64,000 nucleotides of DNA, from assembly GCF_041146395.1 (NCBI RefSeq), contig NC_090986.1:42878001-42942000 (forward strand), read 5' to 3'. The notes beneath the pieces were generated by a model. The model was not told where the DNA came from. It made no database searches and saw nothing but the letters and a program-made list of their open reading frames with translations. Positions 12,870-26,959 of this stretch are shown one piece after another. The number at the start of each line of letters is the position of its first letter. Positions within the stretch are counted from its first letter, which is position 1. The DNA comes from Eulemur rufifrons. Taxonomy: Eukaryota; Chordata; Mammalia; Primates; Lemuridae. A program made the position numbers and the translations under genes.

Positions 12870-13085
12870 TGGTCTTTAGGAACATGAGATTTAGGATCAA
12901 GGATATATGAGTTAGAATCCTAGTTCTCTCACAGCTGTACACGTAGGTAAATTATTTAATATCACTGATCTTCACTTTTATCAGTGATAAAATGGGGATA
13001 ATACCATTTCCTAGAAGATTATTGGGAAGATTAAGAGCATAATGTGTAAATGTCTTGCATTGATCAAGTATCAATAAATGTTTGC
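12870..13085 (+). repeat. MIR element, sense
   Basis: Nearly the whole MIR core is readable in order: 'gttagaatcctagttctctcac', 'taggtaaattatttaat', 'aaaatggggataatacca', 'ttgggaagattaagag' and the 3' 'tcaataaatg' end. Confidence 0.8.
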
Positions 13086-13837
13086 AATTTATCATTATCT
13101 CATCCCCAAACTACCAGATGCAATAATGTTCAAAATATTTTCTCTTTCTTGTAAAAACAGAAAGTTGGAGGAACAAAAACTTGTTATATTTTAAAAAGAA
13201 AAACTGCCCTAAGAAGTTGGTATGGAAATACTTCTCAAAGTTGTTACTATAGCAGATTATAAGGGATGAGAGTTTAGAATGAGAATTTGTTTGGGAACAT
13301 TCCACATTTTCTATTTTTATTAGTTTATGTTAAGTTTTTATAATCACCATATTCTGTAAATACTGCCATTATAGCATTTTATAAGTTTTTTTATTGCTTA
13401 ACTGATGAATTAGATAATGGTAAAAGTGCCTCGTGGAGGAGGCTGGCTTCCTACCTCACAGAATGAATAAAGAAAGGGGCATTTCAGTAATTCCTCATTT
13501 CTTTATTTTGCACATATGCAGCTGGGCAGTGGGCCAGCAACGAAGTGGCTGAGTGATAAAGGGAGCCCCACGTCCCGGCCCGCTTAGGACTTGTGTATCT
13601 GGTATGGAGGAGCAAAGGAAAGTACAAAAGGGGAGTTGGCTTTTCAAAACGCTGATAGTGAAAATACAAAATGTGACGCATATAAATGTAGATGATCATA
13701 CTGGCTAATTACTTTTAAAGTAGGTATAACATGTCTGGTCTTTGATAGACAAATAGATTACTCCATATGTCCTGTTACACGGAAGACTATGAATGGACCT
13801 ATCCATGTCTAAGCTCACGCACAATGTAAATTGAGTC

Positions 13838-14040
13838 ATTTGTCTATTCAAGTGGTTATTGAGCATCTATCATTATCAGGCATTTTATTGACACCAGAGA
13901 TACAGTGTTGAACAAAACAGATGCTGTTTCTGTCTCACAGTGCTTACCGTCTAATGGGAGATATTGACATTAAACAAAAAAAATCATAGAAACAATTAAA
14001 TAGCTGATAATTGTGGACAGAGTGGACTAAAAATAGACAA
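13838..14040 (-). mobile_element. L2 LINE 3' end, antisense
   Basis: The text 'ttgagcatctatc...', 'gatacagtgttgaacaaaacagat' and 'taatgggagatattgacattaaac' is the usual reverse complement of the L2 3' end. A diverged continuation of the same kind may reach 14385..14670. Confidence 0.7.
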
Positions 14041-14829
14041 GCCAGAAATTTGCCCAGCGCAGTGGGTTTAATTATGATTGCAAATAGAGAAAGCAGTATT
14101 TGACAAAAGTATTTTCGCATAGGATGTTATATATCATAGGAAGAAATGTTTTTACTGTGTTGCACAGGGGACGGGGGGGTGGGACTTCCCCAGGGACGCC
14201 TGACTAACAACAGAGTGGTATGAAAATGCTGTCTAATGAGGCTAGGACTTCAGCCCATCCAAGTACGTGAAGAATAGTCGCCTGAAAGAATGGCAAGTTG
14301 TCAGCTAGTCCCGAGCACCCAGATATCTCAGTTGGACCTTGGAGGTAATATTAGACAATATAAAGAAAAGTGGAATGATGTTCTGGAAGGTACAATAAAC
14401 AAACATATTTTAGAATAGAACTATGAGAGGGAAGATGTCAGAAAGGGTCTCCTGAGGAAGATGTTTTTCCACTTGATACCAGAAGGACAAGTAGCAGTTT
14501 AGCCCCCCTACCCCCAAGTAGAAGTGCTCAGGGGTACAGTGCTGTCCACGTAGAGGAGAGTTTTGTTACTACTGAACCTGAGACATGATATTTATAAACA
14601 AGACCCTAAAGGGATTATTTGACCTCATAAAGGAATTTCAGTCCAGCCTGGGGAAGTTTGTAGTACATTTCCCAGAAGATTTTCATTAGTTCTTTATAGA
14701 TATTTAGTAGCAGAAAAGCATAGAGGGTCATAAAAAAATCACAAGCGAAGTTGTTCTTGGTTCATTACTGCCTTGACGGAAGAGGAGATGTGTTTAGGAT
14801 TCTCCTCCCTTCCCGTACGTAACGTGCAT

Positions 14830-16120
14830 TCACCGTATGCCAAGCACAGTCCTAAGAATCAGAGCTCCAAGATGAGCAAGTGCTTATTGTCATGAACGTT
14901 ACTTTCTAGTGGGATAAACAGTATGTGACAGATGGTGTAAGAGCTGTGAAGAAAAGTAAGGCATGATAAGGGCACGGGGAGTTAATAGAAGAGGGGTGCA
15001 ATTTTAGGGACGATCAAGGAAGGCCTCTCTGGGAAGTAAGAAATGCTATTCATACCTGGGGAAGAGCTTCCCAGAAAGAAAGAACTGCAGGTTCAAAGCT
15101 CCTGAGGCACGTGTTAGTGTGGCCTGTGGGAGGAGGACCTGCAGGGAGGCCTGAGGGACCGGAGGGAGGCACATGGACTGGGGGTGGGGGGCAGATCCCA
15201 TAGGGCCTCCCTGGCTATGCCGTAAAGGTGTTGGTTTTTGTTTTAAATACGTTGCGAAGCTTCTCGAACCGAAACTGTGAGCAGGAGTGTGACGTGATCT
15301 GTTTTACAGAAACATGGAGCCACTGCATGCAGTCATGAATACAGAGCAGGTGTGAAAACAAGAGGGCCTGGGAGGGGACCACTGCGGTGTGTTTGGATGT
15401 GGGGTTTGAGGAAAGGAGGGGAAGGAAGGATGGCCTGCAGGTGTGAGGCCGAGCTCTTGAGCAAATGGTGGCACTCTTTACTATAAGTGGGGCACAGTGG
15501 GGTTGAGAAGGGAATTCCCCTTCAGACAGGTGAAATTTGACTTGCCTGTTCCATATTTGCATAGAGAGCTTGAGACGGAAGTTGGACAGGTGAGCCTGGG
15601 GCACAGAGGAAAGAAGAGGCAGGTTTGGGAAAATTGAATTTGGGAACCGTCAGGGTAAAGGAGGTATTTAATGCTGTGGACTGTGTAGGATCATCTTGGG
15701 AGAGAGCCACATGGAGAAGGGCAAGCAGGACACCCAGAGCACTTCAGCATGTCGATGTTCTGCTCCTGGCAGAAATGGAAGAATGTTCAAGAGAATGCAG
15801 GTGGACAGAGTGTTTCAGAGAGTCATCAATCATACCAAATGCTGCTCAGGGACCAAATTAAATGAGAGCTGAGAATTGTGGATTTGGCGAGGGCGAGTTC
15901 GTTGGTAACACTGACAAGCAGTGCATCAGTGGAATGGTGGGGACGAAAGACTGACTGAAGTAAGTTCCTGTTCAGGTGGGAGGCGAGGAAGGGGAGATTG
16001 AAAGTCTAGATAGCTCTTTGGAATAGTTTTGCTATAAAGAGTTGCAGAGAAATGGAATGAGAGCTGAGAGACATTAAGGCTCTCAAGGGAGGTTTTTAAA
16101 AGGGGGAGATAGTATAGTGT
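14830..16120 (-). mobile_element. Long L2 LINE remnant, antisense, including part of the reverse transcriptase region
   Basis: In order along the + strand: 'gatcaaggaaggcctctctg', 'aactgcaggttcaaagctcctgag', 'gtgacgtgatctg', then, toward 15.8-16.1 kb, 'caaatgctgctcagg', 'gagaattgtggatttgg', 'gtggaatggtggggacgaaag' and 'tagttttgctataaagag'. This is the reverse complement of the L2 3' part running into the L2 ORF2 reverse transcriptase region. The frame is broken throughout by stops and indels. About 1.3 kb is a long surviving piece for so old a family. Confidence 0.75.
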
Positions 16121-19100
16121 ATCTCTATGTTGTCAAGAACAATCCTGGGTCATTATCTTTTCCTTTTTGCATTTCCTTTCATTTTCCATTATGTATCTCT
16201 TTCCTAACAATTTTGTCAACATAATAAATTGACTTTAGAATTTAGATTAATTACTGCAAGATACGGGTTTTGTCTGCAGTATGATATAAACAATAACGTG
16301 TAGTTAAGAACTTCGCTTCTGTAATTCTTCCCTCTCTAGAATTATCCATCTTCAACTCTCTACTGGATTATTAGCCAACAAATAAAAATAATAGTTAAGT
16401 ACCATTTGGGTTCCATTGATAATTATAAAAATGATACCAGCAATAATATAAATATGGGATAAAATATTTTTCATTCATTGTCTAATAGAATGTATACAAT
16501 AATTGAAAACAAAACATGAGCCCCAAATAATTATTTTTCGTCTTTTACAGATAATTTTTACATTTAAACATTAATGGTCATTACATTTTAGAAATTGAAG
16601 GTATATTAAGTGCAATACCATAACCAGTCTATGAAAATCCAATTAAAGAGCTTTAAAAAAAAAATGGGCTAATCCCCTCCATCCCATACCTGAGCTGGTT
16701 CTTTTTCCTTTTCACTGGACAAATAAGTAACCTGCATGGCCAGGAGTGAGACTGAAGCAAGGGTGTGATGGATGGATCAGTGGCTTTGGAATAGTGAGGG
16801 CCTGAGAAAGCCTGATTCAGTCTGCGGGTATGTCACTGTTGCCCAATTTTCTTCTCCAGCCACTTTCCCTTTCCTCTTCATTAGCTTATATAGATACTCT
16901 GTTATTTCTGCACCCCCCCCCCCATACCTCCTGCCACCATCATTGTCTTCTCCTTAGCCACCCAAAAGCCATCAAATGTCCACAGGACAATAATAAAATA
17001 AATTGCCTGCGGGGAAAGAGTCCAACTCCCTTTCCCACCCAGCCACATTTTTCTTTCATGCAAATGTAATACCAGCAGCCAAGAGTCAACCAGCATTTTA
17101 TAAAACGTATTTATTGCATTAAGACTTTATCAGAATAGTGTCATACTTGAATAACTTCTTACAGCTCATAAGTGCATTATTCCTAATTTAAAACAATTGT
17201 GTGATTATTACATCCTTGAATATGAAGTACTTTTTCCCAAAATATCTGACTAGAGCATGTGGATACTGCTGTTAAGAAACCAACTCGATTTGTATATGCA
17301 ATTTCTTTGGTTACCTCCTTTAAAAGAGTGTTGCTTTCTTATTATATTTAGATGTAGATACGCAGTGAAGAATCCTCCAGAAATATACCTTATTTTCATA
17401 GCATCCATTCAGGAGTTTCAGAGGGATGTGGCCATGGACAAACTTGAAATACACCCATTTTCTTCCTACAGAGTTGCTTTTCTCAACAGCTTACAGGAAG
17501 AAGCCACAAGTATATTTTTAGTCTTGTGCCATTTATATTTGTGAAAGGAAATATGGTCATCGTGGTGATTGGTGCAAAGCTTGTTGGATACCTTGACCAT
17601 GCTCCTATCCCATTGATCCAACTGGAGTTTTCCTCCCATGCAACTCCCCATTTCAGATTGCTTTGTTGCATTAATTTTCTTTGGCCACCAGTCTTCACAC
17701 TTGTTGATGCTAATGTCTTGTTTCAGGTCATGGTTCTTGTCACAGACTTGCTTCTTCTGTCTGCCTTACATATGACTGTCCTCTTTAGTTCACCATTCGG
17801 TGGAATCCTGTTGTCATCTGTCCGTGTGACCGGAATAGTCCAGGCAGCTGACCTGTGCTTATGTGTGTGGTTGTCTTTGCTTCTTGAGTGACTGAACTAC
17901 CACATCTTCCCTTGGCAAATTTATTCTTCTACTTACTCTTAAGTATGTTAACTACTATATATGGAGTAGATTAAAGTAGATACTTTAATTCAGAATTTGA
18001 TTTTATCAGAAAACTAGCCAGTTACTCACGTTCCTTATTTTTTTAATATTGCTTATTGGGAAACAGGATTAGAGTGTTGCTCTTTTTGGCTTATTATTCT
18101 TAAATATAGACTTTGATAAGACTTGAGTGTTTCACTTATAAAACAAAGGCAGGAGCTTGTTAAATAGTGAGAGAAAGGCAGGCAGCCAATATTTATGAGA
18201 AATTGAATTTTAACTAGGAGTTCAGAATATTTTTTTTTTCCTACAGATATATTGGTGATTTGTTGTTCGTTTTTACCTGATTTTTCAACCTGGAGCAGAA
18301 ACTTATCTGTATTTTTTCATTTCTGGGCAGGCACAAGAGGTTGAATAGATTCCACCAAAAAAATTGGCTTCTTATGCTCTTGTTTATCTGAAATGCCTGC
18401 AATCTATCGATTCCTCTGCTTCATCTGGCATAGGCTGGGTTAGTTCTAAGATTTGATAACAACTGGCTCAGAGAGGAGACAGAAGCTGTCTGTATTGTTC
18501 TGACAGAATGAGTAGAAAAGAGAAAACTCTAGGTAAGTTCCTTGTAGACTGTAAAATACCAATCAATGAGTTTGATTGGCTCCCACCATGCCCCTCTGTT
18601 AAATAGGAGATAAAAGTACGAAAGGAAAGTAGAAGAGAAAAAGGAAGAAGTGTGGATACAAAGGGTGGTCCACTTTAAGAGGGAGATGCTACTTCATTCA
18701 GACACAGATGTTACTTGAGGCAGTGAGGATGTAGACAAGAGGCAAGTTAATTTGTTAGGTAAAGTAGATAATAAAGCAAGAAAAGGTTAGCAAAATGGAC
18801 TTGTGTTCATTCTGTTATAAAGTAATATTAAGAGCTACCAAATAAGGTAACCTAGCACACCATTTTATTTGTTAGGAAAAGTTTCTCCTATAATAAAAAG
18901 ACCTAATTTATGTTTAAATAAATTTGTACTTACATGTTATATTTCACAAATGAAATATTCTAATGTAGTATACATATTCAATTTTCACCACACCTGAAAA
19001 GTTTTCTCTGATATTTAGTATGTTGAACAATGCATATTGGATTTTGATATATATCTTTTATTTCCTTTGTGAATAGTTGTTTTAAAAATCAAATTTTTTT

Positions 19101-20089
19101 CTATCCTGCAATAATGTTCTCTTAAATATAATGCTTCTAATGATATTTGGGCATTTATACTCACTGCATGAAATATATACATATATAAAAATATATATGT
19201 AGTAAATAAACACTTTACCCAATGACTCATAAAACCTAGTAGGAACAAATGAAAGAAGGAAGAATATAAGATCCAAGAGGAAACGTGGTATTAGAATCAT
19301 TGCCAGTATTGTTTTAAATTGGCTTTTTAATAATTTACAACTTTGTGGCTGTGGTTTCTGTTCTGTCTTTTCTTATTCCCTTAAAATTCTTTTTTTGTTT
19401 CAAGCTATATTACTATTTTCTCAGCTCTTTCATTCAGCCTATTTTCCGTTGCTAGTAGAAAATTTGATTAACTGGTATTCCACTTTGTATTCTTTAGAAA
19501 ACAACTAATTGATATTAATATTTGTCTTTCTATCTAATAAGAAAGAGCTACCAATTTACAGAGTAACCATCACACACTCAATTTTTTCTCCACTTTGATC
19601 ATTGGCCACTTGTATATGTTTTTCATGACCAGGTATCTTCATCTTTTTTTTTCTTCTAATAATTAGTTGGTTTATTCAACAAATGTTTTATGGACCATTT
19701 ATATGGTCAGGAATGTCCCCCACTCCCAGCTATGGCAATTATAAAACAAAAAACAAAACTCTTCTTACAAGCCAGCTCTAGTTTACCATACACTGAAAAG
19801 ATGTTCACACTATGAGTCATTTCCTGTTGGTGAATCTTGAAATCAATTTAGTAGCTCACAATCAATGGTTTTAAAGAAATGAAGTAAAATGGAGTAGCTT
19901 ACAAACTATCTGGGAGCATCACACAAATAAGTATTATTTCATGAAACTTCTGTTCATTAACCTGTTTACATGCATGCAAATATGGTACTGTCTTGGGGGG
20001 TTATGTACCGGGTCATGCTGAAATGCATATTTCTTACGGGGGTTCCTGTCTAAAAAGTTTCAAAGAAGCTCCGCTGGAGTTTTCCCACC

Positions 20090-20265
20090 TGTAACTCCGC
20101 CTTTTCCCTTCTTCATTTTTCCTCTCAAAGTATTCTCCTTGGCTCTACCTCCCTTTCTCTGCCCTCCCACACTCCATCTTCCCTCCGTTTTCCTCTCTTC
20201 TTCTTTTTCTCAGTTGTCCTTCCCTAGCTCCCTCCACCCCTCACCATTCTACCTTTTTCTCTATG
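20090..20265. repeat. Polypyrimidine (CT-rich) low-complexity tract
   Basis: About 170 bases made almost entirely of C and T, in irregular blocks such as 'cctctcttcttctttttctc'. Not a regular microsatellite. Polypyrimidine:polypurine tracts can form triplex DNA; nothing in the sequence shows a function. Confidence 0.8.
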
Positions 20266-21169
20266 CTAGAAGTCACGTATTATGGAACTAAGACACCTAT
20301 GTTGAAAATGACAGTCTTTGTACTGCCATCTAGTGGTAGAATTTTAGAACAACGGGAACTGAAAGACCCAGAGGAACTCTACAATCTAGTTGTTTTTTTC
20401 TAGGATTGCCTCCAGATTTTCCCAGCTACCTTAGGGTTGTAAGGGAGTGTGGTGAATGTGTCCCTTTTTAGTAAAACTCAAACCTGAATTTAAAACCTAA
20501 CTTACCTACTTTGTCTTTAGAATTCTAGTATATGAAATATTTTTTTAAAGACTATATTTAATTTGGGCCAGACAGAAAATACTTAACTTCTACCCACTTG
20601 TCCCACTTCCCATCCTGCACATTTGTATGTGACTCAGTTTAGTAGAAATAAAATGCTGCTTTCAGTGTATCTATGCTAAGTTTTGTTTTTTTTAACTACG
20701 GATTATGTTTGTTGGCTACGTGGAAGGATATATATGCCGGCCTATGTGCTATTAGCAAGTTTTGCTGAGAGATGAACCCAGTGAGCAAGGAAGCCAGTGC
20801 CCTGTGAATGTCATAGAGAGAAAATAAAATTAAAATGGAGGTCATGTCTTGGGACAGCACAAATTTAGGAAAACAGAATGTAGGAAAATTTGGTAAAACT
20901 AGGAGAATTGGGAATAGCCCTTGGAGAATGCATCAGAGAAACTGCCTTTTCAATAACGAGGGGCTTGGGAGTTCAGTAGAAACATGGCAGAATTAGATAA
21001 TTCTATAATAGGCGTATGAGTTTCTCAGTTTTTTGGAGAGAGAAGGGCCCAGCAGGACTTGGGTAAACTATAATGCAATAAGAATAAGCTCCTCTGTTGA
21101 CAAGAACTGTAGTTGTTTATTTAATGCGGTTTATGTCGTTATGAATTCTCATTTCTAAAATAAAATATT

Positions 21170-21320
21170 TGGGGTTTCCTAAATTCTTCACTAAAATTTA
21201 AGCTCCATGAAAGTACCCTCTAAGTCTCATTAGCTATCCCACCATTGTGTTTGACACTAGTTAATGTTCAGTAAATATTTATTGAATGAAGAGATGAATG
21301 AACAAATGGATGAATGCATG
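21170..21320 (+). mobile_element. L2 LINE 3' end, sense
   Basis: Reads 'aagctccatgaaagta', then 'gttcagtaaatatttattgaatgaa', the L2 3' terminus, followed by a short GAATGA-like tail. Confidence 0.65.
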
Positions 21321-23837
21321 CAGTCTGCAGCAGGAACGGTGTATTTTATGAGATGCTTAGGAGTGCTGTGGCTGGTATTGGTGGGCAGTCGTAAACCCTG
21401 ACCATAAAAGAAACCTTCCCTTGTATGGCGGGGCAGAAGGTGGCCAAAACATGAAATGCTAACTGGCAAGGCTCCTCATCCATCCGTACAGACTGGCTCC
21501 TACTGCCCCTCCATCTCAGTCTGTTGCCATTCGACCAAATCTGTCTCAGGTCCCAGCCATGTTCCATGGCTTTTCAGGGTGACACTCTACCTTTATCCGT
21601 AACAGAAGGGAAAGAGAGGCCTTTTCTTTCTCTGGCAAGAAACCTGGTTCAAATGCTGTGTGTTTTCTAGGATGGTGCATACTAAATTGTAAGGCAGTTC
21701 ATATACACACACACACCCCTCTCTTCTCATTGCCTTATTGCCTTATTGAGTGTCTGGCACACAATAAAAACCCGTGTTTCAGAATGAATGAATGCTATCC
21801 CCAAAGTGGTTATTGCTGTACATCAGTCTGTAGTTTCTAGGCGTTCTTGAGTATATTGTTTCTTCTGTCTCCCAATTTTGCTTATTTCATAGTACTTAAT
21901 AGGAAAGAATAATGTTTAGTGGTATTATAGATGCATAATATGATTTAGGTTTTAGTAGTTTCTGGAGTCGTGGATGAGAAATATTCTTATGGCTTCTAAA
22001 CAGTCTTAATACAAAGATACTGCTGTATGAAAATTACAGTCACTTCTTATTTATTCTTTTACTTCCAGGTAAAATATTTTACCTGTGAAACTAGGATAAA
22101 TAATGGCTTTGATTGGATCCAGACAATTAATAGAGCCCGCTAGATTTCTTATATAATAGTAGCACCCGTTTCATTTCCCAGTCAGGGTGAAGCAAATTAT
22201 GCCTCCTACCACACTGCAGTTAACTGCATCAGCACCACAGCGCCATAAAATCTGAAAACTGTGGAGTATGGATAATCCCACTATAAATTGTAATAAAAAT
22301 TACCCCTCCAGACTCTATATTCTCTCCATTAAGTTCATAGACACTGTCTCTTTGTACATAAAGTTTTATGAAATAAATCGACCAGTTCTCCTGTCCTTAC
22401 CAGATAGCAAGCTGTTTTGATTTAAAAGCTGATAATGGTACAATCGGTTTTTGGTGTTTGTAGTGCATTTTAAACACATAAATTTCATGTAACAAACCTT
22501 AAGTGGAAGGAAAATGCTACTTTTATTTGCCCTGTGCAGTTAAATATCTCTTTGTGAGAAAGAATAAATGATGTGTTTACCACGGTGAGCCCATTTGTTG
22601 AATCCATAAAACAAAGATTTGGTTTCCCTCCTCAAATCTCTAATCCTAAAGGTGTAATAAGTAAACCCAAACACAAATCTAAAATAGCTCTGTCTGAATT
22701 TTGTCAAATATCCTGTATTTAGAAGGAATTGTCAATTTCCTGATTGCATTTTTGTCTCTTCTGTGCTCAATCTGAGGATTCCATAATCATCACTGGTGTG
22801 ACCTTTGTCAGAAGTGAATGTTTTAAATCAATCTTCTACAAACACAGAGACCTTTTAAACAGAGGAAACCTTCTAGAAAGTTGTAAATCTCCAAAGAACA
22901 GGAACTAGACTCTGGAGGAAGTTAAATGTTTTAAAGAAGGTAGAATAGGTGGCATTTGAGGTGAAAGTTGGAGAAGCATAAGGTTTTGATAGAGTAGGTA
23001 GGATCATTGCCCACCAGGAAAATGGTGAACAATGAGGGCAGAGAATGGAGAGTACATTAAAGGATGAAGAATACTGTAGTTTTACTGAAATGTAGGCTAT
23101 GACATACTCATACACACATATTGCATATGATATAAGACATAGTGCATGCATCAAATACATGTTACTTATAGGAAAGGAGCCCAGATCTTTCTTCTTTTAA
23201 AGCCTTTTAGCTCTTGGTTTAGATATATTTGTTGCATTCTTTGTGAATATGATTTTCTAATTGTGCATAGATAGAAAATACCAAATAAAAATGCAAAGAA
23301 GAAATAAGTAATAGGAACGTTTCTCGATCTTTATTTTTATAGATCGGGTTCCCGAAAATGTTTTCCCAGTAGATTTTTAGGTATACCCAGTAACCACAGA
23401 ATTTTGTAGCTCTTCACTTTCTGTAGTTTTCCTTAGTAAAAGAAAATAGGTCTACTGATTTTGTGTTACTAATCTACAGATGCTTGATGCCCCCCTGAGA
23501 TTCTCATAGGCCAACCCCTATCCAAATTAGCAAACTTCCTTTATCTATAGGGTCACTGAGGATGAAAGTGGCAGCCAACCAAGAAGATGTGAAAATTATT
23601 ATGAAAATAAGAACTTGAATACTCACAGCAAAGTCTTTCCATATGGGAGCAGATAGGCTTACATAGCTCTTTAGTCCTTGGAGAGAATGCTTTATTATAG
23701 CATAATAATTGCTTTTGAAATAATGACCATTAGTAATAAAAGAAAGATTAAATTATTGTTAGTCTATTTGAAGAAGGCAGGAAAGTATGTAATAAATCTT
23801 ATATATATATTTATTTAAATAATTTACATGATAACCT

Positions 23838-23975
23838 TTATTGAATGCTTATATATTCTTTGTGCTCTACATATGTTATCTTTAAGCCCCAAAATAACCA
23901 ACACATAGCTATTATTGCCTGTCTTTTACAGATGAGAAAACTGAGACTCATGTAACTTCCTCTACCCCTTATAAG
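23838..23975 (-). repeat. MIR element, antisense
   Basis: 'ttattgaatgcttatat', 'ctctacatatgttatcttta' and 'cttttacagatgagaaaactgag' match the reverse-complement MIR core. Confidence 0.75.
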
Positions 23976-26039
23976 GGCACAACTTAAAAGTGATTGAGTC
24001 TTGAATTAAATCAAAAATTTTAAATATTCCATAGCCATTTTGCTTTGCCATACTTAGTTATGATGCTTAAAAGGCCTTAATTACCTAGAGAATTTGTCAA
24101 TATTAAACATTCCAATTCCATATTTCTTCAAATTAGGTAGCATTGTATTTTTAAATCATTTATTTTTTTGTCAAGGTTTAAAATTTATTATATATGAAAT
24201 GTACTTTACATGCATAAAATCAAGTGTGTGTATGCATATGAATTACATGAAGTAATTTCATTTGTTAAATATTAATATTATAGAGCTGTATTATATATTT
24301 CCATTTCTCTGGCATCTTGCAGCATGAAAAACAACAGCCTTAAGCTGTAGGTTAACGTTTCTAGGTGTAGGGAAATTTTGTCAAAGTGTGGTTCACTGAG
24401 TTTCAGAAATCGACATCTGTGTCATTTTTAGACATATCTGGTTCCTGCCTGGAGCTCTTTTGAGCAGGGAATCGGTTAGAAAGACACATACAGTGCAGAC
24501 ATGGCTGTTCTATCTTGCCTCATTCTGGTAGTGGTTATTCTCTGAAAAACACAAGGGAAAACATAAAATAAGGATACAGCCAACATTTATTATTACTGTT
24601 ATAATTATATTTATTTTTCTTAGATTAATGAGTTCAATAAAATTCTGAGCACTAGCCAATAGCTAATAATCATTATAACATTACAGTTTTAGAATTATCC
24701 TGGCTTATATAGCAGATGTTCAGAAATGCCTTCTTCAAAATTGGAAAATAAATTCCATAAAATGTGTATTTGGTTATGGAGAATAGTTTTATATTAAGAT
24801 CTGGCCTTTTCCAGTTTTTCTTTCAGTTTCTCTTCAGTCTCATATTGTGTCTTTTCTGTTGTTGCAGTTCTCTTACTATTTATTAAATTTATAAGGAGTA
24901 AAGTACCTTGTATGCTGTCCAAAATGTATTGGTATCATGATGCGAAGTAGGAAGTGATGGTTGTAATGGAATATACTCCATTTGTCATCTAATAAATGAG
25001 CGCTAGCTGGTGATGCTCTACTCGGTGGCATTATTGTGCCCATTGGTATAATCTACAGTAATCAAGGTAGTATAACCTCCAATTATGTGTTTTATTATCT
25101 CATTATCCACCTTGCAACTAGTGCAACTATTAACAGGCGCATTTCTTGCCTTCCTTGGCCAATTGTGATGGTTTTTATAGTTAATCACCATGATAAGCCC
25201 CTTACACTTAAACGTAAACTCCCTTTCAACTATAACGTAAGCCAGCTTTAACTGTATAATTTTGTGTGGACTGATATAAACAGAAGATTACAACTTTTTC
25301 TGTTTATAGGTCTAAATAAGCTACTGAATGGTTTAGGAGCATTTTTCAGTGTTCTGATGATGCCAAACATTGAGAATATAGTCATCCTTAGTAACAGCAA
25401 GAGTAAGCCATCACAGACTCGGACTTTATTTGTTAATGTTATTTATGTATTCCATACCTTATTCCAGAAAAGATATAAGGAATATCAGCAATATTGTTGC
25501 TATTCAATCAGTAATTCAGCCAGTCAGTCTATTTAGGGTCTCACACATTTGTAAGTTTCCAAATACAGTGTCCATCTTATACCTGGGCATGTTAGAATAT
25601 GCTCAAAGAAGAACTTGGTACTATACCTTATTTATGTATATATTAATATATATAAATATAAATACAGAGACATATATGTGGACATGCATATATTTTCATA
25701 TAAAAAAAGATACCACTCAGAAACTTTTGTACTTTGTAAACTAAATGAAATTTGTTGACTTGTTACAAATTTCCTAAATTTTATGTCCTGTGTTGTTCCA
25801 TTTAAATGAGAAAAAAGGTCTTCAGGTTTATTATTTAAACAAATGTGTTGGTTATAGTACCAATTTTATTTTCTTTGTTGCTCTCTGATTCATTTGTCAA
25901 AACTAAATAAAATGTAATTGCCTGATTCAAAAATTAAGGATTTAAAAAAAATCTTTTTTATTTTTTTAACGATTTGCTTTACCCGGGAATTGTGCAGTGT
26001 ATTCCTTTCTGTTCACTTATTCATTGCATGATTTAAACA

Positions 26040-26890
26040 CATGTCCCATGTACAAACAATACCCACAACAAGCTCACAGTTGAATGGATAAAGCAAACAA
26101 AAAAATCCATAGTGAGACAAGTCCTGTGATACAGATAAGCTAAGCCTACACCCTTGGAGGTGGATTACAAAGTGTCCAGTACACTCCGTGGTTGGGAGGG
26201 AGTGGTTGTGACTTCAGGAGAAAGCTATTTCTCAGAGGAAAGTATTAGCTACATTATCCAGGTATGAGAAAGGAAGGGCAATTTTTTTTTAATGCAAAAT
26301 CTTGGAAATATGAAAGAGCACATGCTTCTAGATAGGTGGGTAGGTAGATTATTCCAGTTGACAGGTTGGTATGGTTCCAATGGAAGGTATTTGTAAGGAG
26401 GGGAAATACGAGGCTCGGGGTATTCACGGATGTGCTTGTCACAGGCCTTGTGTGCCAAGCTAAGGAACAAACACTACAGGGAGACACAGAAAGCTTGGAA
26501 GTTAACATGGTAACATTCAAATCCATGAACGATGGCCTGAGTGTAGTTAGAAAATAAATAAATAAAAGGAAGGGAGGCAAGTTAGGAGGCTATTTCAGGA
26601 ATCCAGGTGAGAATACCTGAGGGCCAAGGCAGGGGCAGTGTGGATGGAAATGATAGAACTCACTGGCTAATTGGAGGTCAAGGATGAAGCAAAAGATACA
26701 TCTAGGATAATTCCCAGGTCTTTGTTTTGGCAATTGGAACATGTTATGAAGGATCAATGGAAAAACATGACTTGAAAGATTGCACTGAGAATTTCACCTA
26801 GAAAATAACACCAAGTGGAAAAGTTGACAAAAACGTGAAAGAAAAGTGGAGACGTGAGTTGAAGTGCTCCAACATAAATCTAAAATGTCA
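26040..26890 (-). mobile_element. L2 LINE remnant, antisense
   Basis: Signature text includes 'agttaggaggctatttcagga', 'atccaggtgagaatacctga', 'ggtcaaggatgaagcaa' and 'tctttgttttggcaattgg', the reverse complement of an L2 segment upstream of the 3' end. No intact frame. The 5' half of this block is weaker than the 3' half. Confidence 0.65.
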
Positions 26891-26959
26891 TCTATAAGAC
26901 AAGAAATGCAACATTCAGAGGGCTGTCTGGAAACTTGGAAAAATCAAGGGAGATTATGA

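Noticed and set aside
15215..15604. 129-codon open frame on the minus strand
   Set aside because: Lies inside the antisense L2 remnant and on that element's sense strand. It is a leftover of transposon sequence rather than a host gene.
17526..17891. 121-codon open frame with hydrophobic stretches on the + strand
   Set aside because: No recognisable protein, no splice or promoter context, and the same interval is open in other frames on both strands. It looks like chance in unique intron sequence.
25020..25250. Possible mitochondrial insertion (NUMT)
   Set aside because: The short open frame and base composition prompted a check, but no mitochondrial gene sequence could be recognised.
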